Assembly (NCBI GenBank): GCA_947451035.1
Contig: CANFXR010000001.1
Coordinates: 46,123-110,122, forward strand
Direction of reading: 5' to 3'
Source of the DNA: Burkholderiales bacterium
Lineage (GTDB): Bacteria; Pseudomonadota; Gammaproteobacteria; Burkholderiales; Burkholderiaceae_C
DNA: 64,000 nucleotides
The notes under the pieces were generated by a model. That model did no database searches, was not told the DNA's origin, and saw nothing but the letters and a program-made list of their open reading frames with translations. Position 1 is the stretch's first letter, and each line of letters starts with the position of its first letter. Of the stretch, positions 1 to 8,651 are shown piece by piece. The translations under genes and the position numbers were made by a program.

Positions 1-30
1 GTCGCGCTGCACGTCGGCATCAAGTGTTGA
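1..30 (+). CDS. possible 3' end of a truncated upstream gene
   Basis: The first frame of the window is open for nine codons and ends in TGA at 28-30. The tail, VALHVGIKC, alternates hydrophobic residues as the last strand of an outer-membrane barrel does, but nine residues cannot identify a protein. It could equally be chance reading into non-coding DNA. It is listed because the window clearly starts inside an unknown context. Confidence 0.22.
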   Translation, partial: VALHVGIKC

Positions 31-196
31 CTGAGCCGGCTACGAGAGATCCCAACTCCGTCACGCGGGCACCCGTTGGACGTCTCGGCGCCCCCGTATT
101 GGCAGGCCTCGAATTCACCACCGGCGGCTACACTCCGCCAGCTTTTGTGCCGATAACCCACGGGTCACCTGGGCGTACAAAAAACACCTTGCCTGC

Positions 197-211
197 TTGG
201 CTGTTCGCCAA
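197..211. promoter_or_regulatory. perfect dyad TTGGC-N5-GCCAA upstream of epsD
   Basis: The stretch from 31 to 255 has no convincing gene. It contains a perfect 5-5-5 dyad (TTGGC, five bases, GCCAA) centred about 50 bp before the epsD start. That position and symmetry suit a regulator site, such as a LysR-type T-N11-A box, but no matching -35/-10 pair was found. The role is inferred only. Confidence 0.25.
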
Positions 212-255
212 CTGCGTATTGCGCGCCCCCCTCAGAGAAATTGCGGAGTTTTTGA

Positions 256-1338
256 ATGATTTCAGGATCAAGTTTCATGGTTGAAACCCGCGGTCTTTTT
301 GCCCGAGCGTCGGGGCCCCTAGTGGGTGCCGTCATCGTCATGGGTCTGCTCACCGGGTGTGGGGGGGGTGACAAGAAGGACAAGGCAGCATCTCAGACCG
401 CCGCCAAGGTGAACAAGGAAGAGATCACGGTTCACCAGATCAACAACGTCTTGCAACAGCAAAGGGGCCTGAAGCCTGAAATGGCCGCCTCTGCCAGTGT
501 TCAGGTGCTTGAGCGCTTGATTGACCAGGAACTGGCCATTCAAAAAGCGCAGGAACAAAAGATTGATCGCGATCCAAGGGTGGTTCAGCAAATCGAGACC
601 GCTCGGCGAGAAATAATTGCCCGTGCCTATATCGATAAAGTTGGATCGGGGGCTCCTAAACCCACGCCGGCCGAAATCAAGGCGTATTACGACAGCAAGC
701 CTGCTCTTTTTAGTGAACGAAAAATATATTCCTTTCAGGAATTGAGTATTGATGCGGATGCGGATCAGACCAAGACCTTGCGCGAAGCATTGGCGGCAGC
801 CAAGGACGTCAACGCCTTTGTGGGGTATTTGAAGGCCAATAATTACAAGTTTGGCGGTAACCAATCCAGTCGAGCCGCCGAGCAGTTGCCGCTCTCGAGC
901 CTTGACGAGATCGCTCAAATGAAGAATGGTCAGGCCCTGTTCAGCGTGACCTCCAAGGGCGTGCAGGTTACTGTGCTCGCGGGCACCAAGGATCAGCCGG
1001 TCGATGAGGTTCGCGCGCAACCTGCCATCGAGCAGTTCTTGCTGAATGAGCGCAAGCGCAAACTGGTCGAGGATGACTTGAAGGCGCTTCGCAAGGCCTC
1101 CAAGATCGAATATGTGGGTGACTATGCCAATGGGGCGCCCAAATCGCTCGAGGAAAAACTGAACGTTTCGCCCACCCACTCGCCCTTGGTGGATGCTTCG
1201 GCGTCGGCCGCCGTGTACGTTCCACCCGCGCCGGCTCCACTGGCTTCAGCCCCCGTCGACACGGCTCCTGCAGAGCCATTCACCGCATCCAGCCCCAGCG
1301 GGAAGGCCCTGCAGCAGGGCCTCAAGGGCTTCAAGTGA
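256..1338 (+). CDS. epsD: EpsD-family peptidyl-prolyl cis-trans isomerase, lipoprotein
   Basis: This is the SurA/PpiC-like EPS-locus protein of the EpsD family, expected to assist folding of export proteins in the periplasm. A lipobox LLTGC places the lipidated cysteine at residue 35, and a SurA-type helical N-domain follows (about residues 55-130). The last 50 residues are Ala/Pro-rich and probably disordered. The ATG at 256 has GGAG seven bases upstream. A second ATG at 277 (CAGGA upstream) would give a more ordinary 28-residue lipoprotein signal. It is the first gene of the + EPS arm, with 50 bp to epsE. Prolyl isomerase activity is known of the family, not shown here. Confidence 0.8.
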   Translation: MISGSSFMVETRGLFARASGPLVGAVIVMGLLTGCGGGDKKDKAASQTAAKVNKEEITVHQINNVLQQQRGLKPEMAASASVQVLERLIDQELAIQKAQEQKIDRDPRVVQQIETARREIIARAYIDKVGSGAPKPTPAEIKAYYDSKPALFSERKIYSFQELSIDADADQTKTLREALAAAKDVNAFVGYLKANNYKFGGNQSSRAAEQLPLSSLDEIAQMKNGQALFSVTSKGVQVTVLAGTKDQPVDEVRAQPAIEQFLLNERKRKLVEDDLKALRKASKIEYVGDYANGAPKSLEEKLNVSPTHSPLVDASASAAVYVPPAPAPLASAPVDTAPAEPFTASSPSGKALQQGLKGFK

Positions 1339-1388
1339 CGTGTCAGTTGCCAATTGCCAAACCCGGAAATATCAAGGAAGGCTCAGCC

Positions 1389-2195
1389 ATGATTGCCAGG
1401 CGAATTTTTTCTGTTTTTTTTGCTGCGCTGTTCTGCTTCGGTAGTGCATGGGCTCAAACCCCTGACACCTCTGAGTACATTCTCGGCACTGGAGACGTGA
1501 TCAAGGTCACCGTTTATCAGGTGCCCGATTTGAGCGTGGAGGCTCGTATTTCTGAGTTGGGACAGATCACCTTCCCTTTGCTGGGTAGCGTGACAGTGGG
1601 TGGTAGCACACCCACTGGTGTTCAGGAAAAGATCGCCAAGGCGCTCAGAGAGGGAGGCTTCGTGCTGAAGCCGCAGGTGATCGTTTCTATCCTGCAGGTC
1701 AAGAGCAATCTGGTGTCGATTCTGGGTCAGGTCGGCAAGCCAGGGCGCTACCCGATCGAGACGGTCAACACCAAGGTCTCCGAGATCATCGCGGCGGCCG
1801 GTGGGATCTTGCCGGGAGGCTCAGATGTCGTCACGCTCGTGGGAACTCGTAATGAGAAGTCGGTGCGGCTCGAGATCGACGTGCCCGCCATCCTTCAGGC
1901 CGGCAAAAACGAACTCGACGTGAATGTCATCAACGGCGACATCATCTACGTGGCTGTTGCGCCCACGGCTTACATCTACGGAGAGGTTCAGCGCCCCGGT
2001 GTCTTTCCGATCGAGCGGGGTATGAGCGTGCTTCAGGCGCTCGCGCACTCCGGTGGGCTCACGCCGAGGGGTACCGAACGAGGCATGCGTGTGCATCGCC
2101 GAGACAGCAAAGGAGTCGTTCAGATCCTCGATCTGAAAATGGCTGACATTGTTGAACCAGGCGACGTGATCTACGTTCGCGAATCGGTTTTTTAA
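1389..2195 (+). CDS. epsE: EpsE-family polysaccharide export protein (Wza-like)
   Basis: This is a 268-residue member of the polysaccharide biosynthesis/export (Wza/GumB) family. A signal peptide (residues 1-22, ending GSAWA) is followed by a Poly_export domain beginning YILGTGDVIKVTVYQ and SLBB-type beta-grasp repeats (around 105 and 185). These proteins form the outer-membrane or periplasmic channel for the polymer. The start at 1389 has AAGGAAG eight bases upstream and puts the signal peptide at the N-terminus. An in-frame start at 1335 would add 18 unlikely residues. No lipobox cysteine is seen, unlike Wza. Only 11 bp separate it from epsF. Confidence 0.88.
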   Translation: MIARRIFSVFFAALFCFGSAWAQTPDTSEYILGTGDVIKVTVYQVPDLSVEARISELGQITFPLLGSVTVGGSTPTGVQEKIAKALREGGFVLKPQVIVSILQVKSNLVSILGQVGKPGRYPIETVNTKVSEIIAAAGGILPGGSDVVTLVGTRNEKSVRLEIDVPAILQAGKNELDVNVINGDIIYVAVAPTAYIYGEVQRPGVFPIERGMSVLQALAHSGGLTPRGTERGMRVHRRDSKGVVQILDLKMADIVEPGDVIYVRESVF

Positions 2196-2206
2196 GGCGA
2201 TTTGGA

Positions 2207-3616
2207 ATGACAGCTGGCCAAGTTTTCCGAATTCTCTGGGCAAGAAAGTGGCTGTTTCTGGCGCTGTTCGTGTTCGTCTCTGTCTCGGGTATTGCCTTCA
2301 CGCTCACTCGCCCGAAGGTCTATGTCGCCAATGCGTCCCTAGTGGTTGATGCACGACCAGATCCCTTGCTGGGGGCACTGGCGGTGCCTGCCAACATGGC
2401 CACCCAGGTGGAGATCGTCAAGAGCGACAAGGTGGCCACTCGGGTCGTGAAGATTCTTGGCGTTGAGCGTTCGCCGGAGGCGGTGCAGCAGTGGCGAGAG
2501 GCGACCCAGGCCAAAATTCCATTGGACCGATATTTCGCTGACCTTCTCGATCGGGGTCTCGTCATTGAGGCAGGTAATGGCAGCAACGTCATCAACCTGA
2601 CATTCAGCGCTCAGGATCCGGCCTTTGCTGCCGCAGCGGCCAACGCATTCGTGCAGGCGGCGATTCAGGTGTCGATCGAACTTCAGATCGACCCTGCAAG
2701 GCAATCAACGCCGTTCGTCGAAGCCCAAGTACAGGCAGCTCGCAAGACGCTGGAAGATGCCCAGGCCAAGCTTTCGCAGTTCCAGCGCACCAAGGGGATC
2801 GTCGTGTCTGACGAGAGGCTCGATGATGAGAATGCAAAACTGAATGCCTTATCGAGCCAGCTGGCCACTGCCCAGGTCCAGAGGGTCGAAACTTCCGGAC
2901 GGCAACGCGACAGCGGGACCGATGTGTCGCCCGACGTTCAGCAGAGCGGCTCAGTCCAGTCGCTCAGGAGCCAGCTCTCCAAGCTCGAACTCAATTTGGC
3001 TGAAATCAGCGATGTCATGGGCGACAACCACCCTCAGCGACAGCAGATCCAGCATCAAATTGTTGACGTCAGGCGCCAAATAGCCGACGAGGTTCGGCGG
3101 GTGTCAGGTGGCGCGGCGGTGACCAGCCGTGCGAGTTCGAAGATGGTTTACGAACTGCAATCTCTGGTTGAAGAGCAAAAGCAGCGCGTACTGTCTCTTC
3201 GGTCTGACAAAGACCAGATCGCCATTCTTGTGCGCGACGTCGAGTCAGCCAATCGCGCCTATGAGGCACTCAGTCAACGCTCAACCCAAGTCAATCTGGA
3301 ATCACAAAACAACAAGTCACCGCTGAGGGTTTTGAGCGTGGCTGTCGAACCCTTTGAACCATCTCTGAAAGTGGTGGCAAAGGGAATCGTGCTGTCGATA
3401 GCTGGGGGTTTGCTGTTGGGGGGGGCAGTCGCCATGGTGCTGGAGTTCTTGAACCGTCGGGTCAGAAGTCCCGAGGATCTGGCGATTTTGCATGGGGTGC
3501 CAGTGATCGGCGTGCTGCGCCCGGCCAACTCGAAGCAGCGCATCTTCCGTCGGCTTGCAAGTGCCAACTCCCCGCCCAACGCGACCCCGCTGTTGTCGGG
3601 CGGAGCGCGCCCATGA
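2207..3616 (+). CDS. epsF: EpsF chain-length determinant (Wzz/GumC family)
   Basis: This is a 469-residue polysaccharide co-polymerase of the inner membrane. A Wzz domain with TM1 at about residues 13-32 is followed by a large periplasmic coiled-coil region (about 165-370). TM2 lies at about 393-415, and a short basic cytoplasmic tail ends the protein. There is no fused kinase domain. That function sits in the next gene, whose ATG overlaps this stop (ATGA), so the two are translationally coupled. The pair should set polymer length and link synthesis to EpsE. Confidence 0.88.
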   Translation: MTAGQVFRILWARKWLFLALFVFVSVSGIAFTLTRPKVYVANASLVVDARPDPLLGALAVPANMATQVEIVKSDKVATRVVKILGVERSPEAVQQWREATQAKIPLDRYFADLLDRGLVIEAGNGSNVINLTFSAQDPAFAAAAANAFVQAAIQVSIELQIDPARQSTPFVEAQVQAARKTLEDAQAKLSQFQRTKGIVVSDERLDDENAKLNALSSQLATAQVQRVETSGRQRDSGTDVSPDVQQSGSVQSLRSQLSKLELNLAEISDVMGDNHPQRQQIQHQIVDVRRQIADEVRRVSGGAAVTSRASSKMVYELQSLVEEQKQRVLSLRSDKDQIAILVRDVESANRAYEALSQRSTQVNLESQNNKSPLRVLSVAVEPFEPSLKVVAKGIVLSIAGGLLLGGAVAMVLEFLNRRVRSPEDLAILHGVPVIGVLRPANSKQRIFRRLASANSPPNATPLLSGGARP

Positions 3617-4506
3617 AGGTCAATTTCAACAATCTGCCCGCCGTTTCACGAGCCAATCGTTCCATTGGCGCCATCCTGATGGATGCTGGACTGCTCTCTC
3701 CAGAGGACGCCGAACGGATTCTCCTTTTGCAAAAGGAAAAGAACCTTCGGTTTGGTGATGCAGCCATCGCCTTGGGCATCCTCACCGAGGCAGACATTCA
3801 GTTTGCACTGTCTCGGCAGTTTTCTTACCCGTACCTGCGCGCAGCGGACCAGAAAAAGCCTGTGAGCGCTGAACTCGTGGCGGCCTATCAGCCTTTCAGT
3901 CCCTGTGTTGATCAGCTTCGCGCCATTCGCAGTCAGCTGATGATGCGGTGGTTTGACAAGCTCGAGCAGCGTCAGGTCTTGGCGGTGGTCGGCACGGCAA
4001 GAGGCGAGGGGCGCAGTTATTTGGCGGCCAACTTGGCGGTGGTTTTTTCACAGCTCGGTGAGCGCACCCTCCTGATCGACGCCGACTTGCGCCACCCCAG
4101 GCAGCATGAAATGTTCATGCTGGACAACAGCGCGGGGCTGTCGACAGTCCTGTCCGAGCGCTCGCGGGACGAGGCGATTGTTCGCATCACCGATCTGGTG
4201 GGCCTGTTCGTGCTGCCAGCTGGCCCTACGCCGCCCAATCCCCTCGAGCTCCTGTCGCGCCCGCTGTTTGACGACTTCATGAGCCGCATGCGCAGCACCT
4301 TCGATGTGGTCATCCTGGACACGTCAAGCCTTTCTGAGGGGGAAGACGGCGCCATGGTCGCCATCCGTGCCGGTGCGGCTGTCGCGGTTGCGCAAGCCAC
4401 CCAAACCCGTGTTTCAGACTTCAACGATCTGGTGCAGGGGCTGATGAACGCCGGTGTCTCGGTGGTGGGCTCGGTCTTGAACGAAGTTGTCTCAGATAAA
4501 AAGTAA
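3613..4506 (+). CDS. epsG: EpsG-type chain-length-determinant tyrosine kinase homologue
   Basis: This is a BY-kinase/MinD-fold ATPase of 297 residues. Residues 17-76 resemble the MshEN/GspE N-terminal module (RSIGAILMDAGLLSPEDAE), and the nucleotide-binding domain follows. The P-loop reads GTARGEGRS (127-135), so the usual Walker A lysine is arginine. To my recollection that is characteristic of the EpsG family. Walker A' is LLIDADLR (153-160) and the B-motif is VVILDTSS. The C-terminus lacks the tyrosine cluster of Wzc/CapB, so autophosphorylation at a tail is not evident. It works with EpsF. Confidence 0.85.
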   Translation: MKVNFNNLPAVSRANRSIGAILMDAGLLSPEDAERILLLQKEKNLRFGDAAIALGILTEADIQFALSRQFSYPYLRAADQKKPVSAELVAAYQPFSPCVDQLRAIRSQLMMRWFDKLEQRQVLAVVGTARGEGRSYLAANLAVVFSQLGERTLLIDADLRHPRQHEMFMLDNSAGLSTVLSERSRDEAIVRITDLVGLFVLPAGPTPPNPLELLSRPLFDDFMSRMRSTFDVVILDTSSLSEGEDGAMVAIRAGAAVAVAQATQTRVSDFNDLVQGLMNAGVSVVGSVLNEVVSDKK

Positions 4507-4511
4507 GGCCT

Positions 4512-5402
4512 ATGACCGCCATGTCGTCACCGCCATTGGCTGCCTTGGGCGCCCCACCCGCCCGATACGTTTGGTGGCTGGCGCTCGCGGGTCTTGCGTG
4601 CATGTATCTCCCGGTTTATTGGGCCGCCGCGCACGGTATATGGCAAAGCGATGACCACGCCCACGGGGCGATTGTTTTGGCCGTCGTGCTCTGGCTCTTC
4701 TGGTCACTGAAAGAAGGTATATCCACCACTGAGGTCCAATCATCACCCGTGCTGGGTTGGACGATTTTCTTGTCAGGCCTTGTCGTCTACGTATTCGGGA
4801 GAACGGTCGGCATCAGCGTCCTCGAGTTTGGCTCGCAGCCGCTGGTGCTGACTGGGTTACTTGTGTTAACCATAGGACCTCGCGCACTGCGTGTTGCATG
4901 GTTCCCGATCTTCTACCTGCTCTTTATGGTACCGCTGCCAGGAATTTTCGTGGATGCGGTCACCGGGCCACTGAAGGGCTGGATCTCAAATATCGTGGTG
5001 AATGTTCTTTATGCTGCCGGATACCCAGTCGCACGCAGTGGCGTCACGATCACGATCGGGCAGTATCAAATGTTGGTGGCTGATGCCTGTTCGGGCTTGC
5101 ATTCCATGTTCAGCCTGTTCGCTCTGGGCACACTTTTCATGTACATCATGGCGCGGCGTAGCCTTAGTCATAACGCTTTTATGTTGGCTGCCATTCTCCC
5201 CATTTCGTTCGCAGCGAACATCCTTCGCGTTATGATTTTGGTGCTGATCACTTTCCATCTGGGTGATGAGGCTGGGCAAGGGTTTCTGCACGGCCTGGCT
5301 GGAATAGTGCTGATGCTGGTCGCGCTGGTCAGTTTTTTTGCGCTTGACGCTTTGCTGGCCGCCGCATTCGGCAAGCCCGCGAAAATATCAGCGGCTCGTT
5401 GA
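4512..5402 (+). CDS. xrtB: exosortase B (XrtB)
   Basis: This is a multi-spanning inner-membrane cysteine transpeptidase of the exosortase/archaeosortase family, 296 residues. The family triad is visible: Cys193 in DACSGLHSM, Arg239 in ANILRVM and His260 in GFLHGLAG. Exosortases cleave C-terminal PEP-CTERM sorting tails. The B subtype sits in EPS loci beside epsI, which here is about 13 kb downstream. No PEP-CTERM protein was recognised in the window, so its substrates are presumably elsewhere. It lies 5 bp after epsG in the same operon. Confidence 0.9.
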   Translation: MTAMSSPPLAALGAPPARYVWWLALAGLACMYLPVYWAAAHGIWQSDDHAHGAIVLAVVLWLFWSLKEGISTTEVQSSPVLGWTIFLSGLVVYVFGRTVGISVLEFGSQPLVLTGLLVLTIGPRALRVAWFPIFYLLFMVPLPGIFVDAVTGPLKGWISNIVVNVLYAAGYPVARSGVTITIGQYQMLVADACSGLHSMFSLFALGTLFMYIMARRSLSHNAFMLAAILPISFAANILRVMILVLITFHLGDEAGQGFLHGLAGIVLMLVALVSFFALDALLAAAFGKPAKISAAR

Positions 5403-5458
5403 TCGATCGTCGAGCTTCCTTGATGCGCGTCAGCACATGAAAATGCTTGAGTTTTCCC

Positions 5459-7015
5459 ATGCCTGAACATTTGCGATCTTTGGTCGTGATTTTGGGCATA
5501 GCTGGCGCAGTGTTTGCCTTCGTCCAAAGGCCTGCGTTTGGCCTCCCTATAGATCCAGTTGACCTGCGCCGACGCCGTAATCTTTGGTTTTTGGTCACGC
5601 TGATTGCGTTCTTGTCGCATAACGTCTGGCTCTACATGGTCGGCGTGGGTGTGGTGGTCTTCTCACAACGGAAGCGTGAGCCCAACCCGCTGGCCATGTA
5701 TCTCATGCTCTTGTTCGCCGTACCGCCGGCATCCGCGATGATTCAGGGGTTTGGGCCGATCGTCCAAATATTCACACTGGACCATTTGCGGTTGATGTCA
5801 ATGATCGTCCTGTTGCCAGCCTGGCTGAGGCTCCGGCAAAACCGAACCCACGGACCGTTTGGCTCCTGCTGGGCAGACCGCTTTCTATTGGCTTACCTGC
5901 TTTATGAGGCCGGGCTTAACTTGGAGGCGGGTAACTTTACGGCTGGGTTCAGGCAGGGGGTGCTCTACGGCTTCACGGACGTGTTTCTGCCGTACTACGT
6001 TGCCAGTCGAGGTTTGCGCAACATGGCCCTTTTCCGTGACGCCATTGCCTCGTTGGCGCTGGCGTCCTTTGTATTGAGTGGTATTGCCTTGTTTGAGTTT
6101 CTGAAGCGCTGGCTTCTATATGCAGCGCTTCCGTCTGCGCTTGGGGCCAACTTCGGTATGGGAGGCTACCTTGGTCGAGGTGACCTCGGCGTCGTTCGAG
6201 CTGTTGCGAGTCTGGGGCACGGCATCGCTCTGGGGTATCTCTTAGCGATTTCCTATTTGCTTTACCTTGCACTCTTGCCGGCACCCGGAAAATCCGGGAC
6301 TAGATGGCTGGGGCCCGGGCTTCTGATGGTTGGTTTAATGGCGGCGTTATCCAGAGGGCCATGGGTCGGCATGGTAGTCGGAGTTTTTGTATTTTCTATA
6401 ATGTCATCTAATCGTGCTCGGGACTTGTCCCGTATTCTTGTCTGGGGTGCTGTCGTATTTTGTATGTTGCTGACATCTCCTTACGGCGAGACTTTGATCA
6501 ATTTGCTGCCGTTCATCGGGGCAACCGATTCTGGCAGCGTTGACTACCGCCACAAACTGTTCGACGCGTCCCTGCTGGTGATTAGGCAGAACCCCTGGTT
6601 CGGCGGAGGTAACTTCATTGGCGAACTGACGGCGCTGGGAATGGTGCAAGGTGAAGGCATTGTCGATCTTGTCAACACGTACCTTGCGGTGGCTTTGTCG
6701 CAGGGGTTAATCGGGCTCGGACTCTTCATGAGTGTTTTCGCTGCATCCGCTTTTGGACTTTTCGTGGCGTGGCGCCGTGTGGGAACAGACTCAGACTTGC
6801 ATCGGTTGGGGCGTGCCTTGCTCGCCGCATTGGCAGCTGCGCTGACAATCATTGCGACCATGAGTCCGATTCTTTGCGTGCCGACCATGTACTGGCTGCT
6901 CGCGGGGCTTTGCGTGGCTTATGTGCGGCTGGCTGGCGCGTCTAACTTGAATCTTTTACGCGGGGCCGATGGGGCGCCTAGATACTCCCCGGTAGGGCAT
7001 ACGGTGCCTGTGTAA
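5459..7015 (+). CDS. O-antigen ligase/Wzy-like polymerase, multi-spanning
   Basis: This is a roughly 518-residue protein with about a dozen hydrophobic segments. The pattern and the periplasmic loop after GSVDYRHKLFDASLLVIRQ followed by NPWFGGGNF fit the Wzy_C/O-antigen ligase family. As the only polymerase candidate in the locus it probably joins lipid-linked repeat units in the periplasm, although ligase and polymerase cannot be told apart by sequence. The ATG at 5459 is chosen. An in-frame TTG at 5447 adds four residues, and neither has a strong ribosome site. A 56-bp gap follows xrtB. Confidence 0.75.
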   Translation: MPEHLRSLVVILGIAGAVFAFVQRPAFGLPIDPVDLRRRRNLWFLVTLIAFLSHNVWLYMVGVGVVVFSQRKREPNPLAMYLMLLFAVPPASAMIQGFGPIVQIFTLDHLRLMSMIVLLPAWLRLRQNRTHGPFGSCWADRFLLAYLLYEAGLNLEAGNFTAGFRQGVLYGFTDVFLPYYVASRGLRNMALFRDAIASLALASFVLSGIALFEFLKRWLLYAALPSALGANFGMGGYLGRGDLGVVRAVASLGHGIALGYLLAISYLLYLALLPAPGKSGTRWLGPGLLMVGLMAALSRGPWVGMVVGVFVFSIMSSNRARDLSRILVWGAVVFCMLLTSPYGETLINLLPFIGATDSGSVDYRHKLFDASLLVIRQNPWFGGGNFIGELTALGMVQGEGIVDLVNTYLAVALSQGLIGLGLFMSVFAASAFGLFVAWRRVGTDSDLHRLGRALLAALAAALTIIATMSPILCVPTMYWLLAGLCVAYVRLAGASNLNLLRGADGAPRYSPVGHTVPV

Positions 7016-7104
7016 GCGATGCGTACCCCACTCCAGAGCGCTTCTACAGCCTGCGGTTCCGCGCCCCTTGATTTTGGCGGCTTGAGTCCCTGGCATTTCT
7101 TACC

Positions 7105-8127
7105 GTGAACAATACGCTCGAGCCTGCCTTTGCCGACGCGATGGGTGCTTGCCGAGCCGACGAGGTTGAGGGCGAGACTTTGGTATCCGTCATCGTGGTG
7201 AACTACAACACTGCCTCGTTGATCCAGCCGATGATGGACTGCCTTCTTGCCTCCGCAGTTGGCCGTGGCCGGGTTCAGATCATCGTCTTGGACAATGCGT
7301 CACGCGACCATTCGTTGGTAGCGCTCAAAACTCTAGCGGGCCAGATTGACCTCATCGTCAACGCGCAGAACGTGGGCTTCGGACGTGCCAACAATCAGTG
7401 CTTTGCCTTAGCCCGCGGCCGCTACGTGCTGCTTTTGAATACGGATGCGTTCGTTGCCCCCGATACGCTAAGAAAAACCCTAGATTACATGGACTCCCAC
7501 CCAAAAACTGGTGTACTTGGCGTGCGTTTAGTGGGCCGAGACGGTGTACTCCAGCCCTCCTGTCGGTACTTCCCGGCCGTAAGTAACGTCTTTCTCTCGC
7601 GAACCGGGCTTGGTCGACTGTTTCCATGGGTTCAAGCCTTAGACGACATGTCATGGGATCACTCCAGCAACCGGCCGTGCGATTGGGTGCCGGGCTGCTA
7701 CTACCTCGTGCGGCGGGAGGTGATTGATCAAGTGGGGTTGTTCGACCCCCGATACTTTCTCTACTACGAAGAAGTGGACCACTGCCGAGCGGTCAAGGCT
7801 GCCGGCTGGGATGTGATCTACTTCCATGACGCGACGGTTGTTCATATCGGTGGCGAGAGCGCCAAGTCCGACGGCGACCTCACCGAGGGGGCGCGTCAGA
7901 TTCCCTCGCTTCAAATCGAGAGTGAACTGCTCTACTTCCGGAAACATTCCGGTCTTTGGGGGCTACTAGCGCATCTATTTCTTACTGTGCTGGCCGCCTT
8001 GATCCTGAATCTGAAATCTGTTTTTAAGGTTCAGGGTGCGGAAGTGTTTAGGGCTCAATGGCAACACGTGTGGCAGGTGTTCGGCCTTGTGATGCAGACT
8101 GATTGGGGCACCCGGCCTACCCGATGA
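7105..8127 (+). CDS. family 2 glycosyltransferase
   Basis: This is an inverting GT-A glycosyltransferase resembling rhamnosyltransferase/WbbL-type enzymes, 340 residues. It opens with SVIVVNYNTASLIQ, and the nucleotide-sugar loop contains LLNTDAF. The acceptor-side signature DWVPGCYYLVRREV and YYEEVDHCRAVKAAGWD follow. A hydrophobic segment near residue 290 may tether it to the membrane. The GTG at 7105 is the longest start; ATG 7141 is possible. The stop overlaps the next ATG. Donor sugar is unknown. Confidence 0.82.
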   Translation: MNNTLEPAFADAMGACRADEVEGETLVSVIVVNYNTASLIQPMMDCLLASAVGRGRVQIIVLDNASRDHSLVALKTLAGQIDLIVNAQNVGFGRANNQCFALARGRYVLLLNTDAFVAPDTLRKTLDYMDSHPKTGVLGVRLVGRDGVLQPSCRYFPAVSNVFLSRTGLGRLFPWVQALDDMSWDHSSNRPCDWVPGCYYLVRREVIDQVGLFDPRYFLYYEEVDHCRAVKAAGWDVIYFHDATVVHIGGESAKSDGDLTEGARQIPSLQIESELLYFRKHSGLWGLLAHLFLTVLAALILNLKSVFKVQGAEVFRAQWQHVWQVFGLVMQTDWGTRPTR

Positions 8128-8651
8128 TCTTTCCACGACACATGTTTCCGAACATCCGCTCAGACCTTGTCGCTTACCGTGGAGACTGGGGCGCACAGGG
8201 GTTTTGGGCGCTCGTGGTGTATCGATTTGGTCGGTGGCGGCGTGGTTTGCGAGTCACCCTATTGCGTAAGGCGCTCTCGCCGGTTTATCGGTTGGCGTAC
8301 AAGCTCATCCAGATCATCACAGGCATTGAGTTGCCCTGCGAAGTCGATATCGGTCGCAACTTCGTCATCGACCACTCGGGCGGGATCGTCATCAGTGGCT
8401 ATGCGAAGTTCGGTGACAACTGCCGTATCCGCAATGGCGTGGTGGTGGGTCTGAGCCGGGTCGATGACCCATGCGCACCGGTCATTGGCAACAATGTCGA
8501 TATCGGCGCAGGAGCGAAGTTGCTGGGCCGAATCAGCATTGGTGACAACTGCCTGATCGGAGCAAACGCTGTCGTCATTCGCGACGTGCCCGCAGATTCG
8601 ATCGCGGTGGGAGTTCCCGCCGTCATCAAACCCCGAAACGGCCCGAGATGA
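8124..8651 (+). CDS. serine acetyltransferase-like hexapeptide acyltransferase
   Basis: This is a left-handed beta-helix acyltransferase of 175 residues, CysE/SAT-like. Imperfect hexapeptide turns run through FVIDHSGGIVISG, KFGDNCRIRNGVV and ISIGDNCLIGANAVVI. In an EPS locus this type most likely adds an acetyl group to a sugar rather than making O-acetylserine. ATG 8124 overlaps the preceding stop (ATGA), which favours it over an upstream in-frame TTG at 8103. The downstream gene also overlaps by four bases. Confidence 0.8.
   Translation: MIFPRHMFPNIRSDLVAYRGDWGAQGFWALVVYRFGRWRRGLRVTLLRKALSPVYRLAYKLIQIITGIELPCEVDIGRNFVIDHSGGIVISGYAKFGDNCRIRNGVVVGLSRVDDPCAPVIGNNVDIGAGAKLLGRISIGDNCLIGANAVVIRDVPADSIAVGVPAVIKPRNGPR

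Noticed and set aside
3997-4017. EpsG P-loop with Arg in place of Lys as an inactivating mutation
   Set aside because: GEGRS is, to my recollection, the usual sequence in the EpsG family, so it is not evidence of loss of function in this strain.
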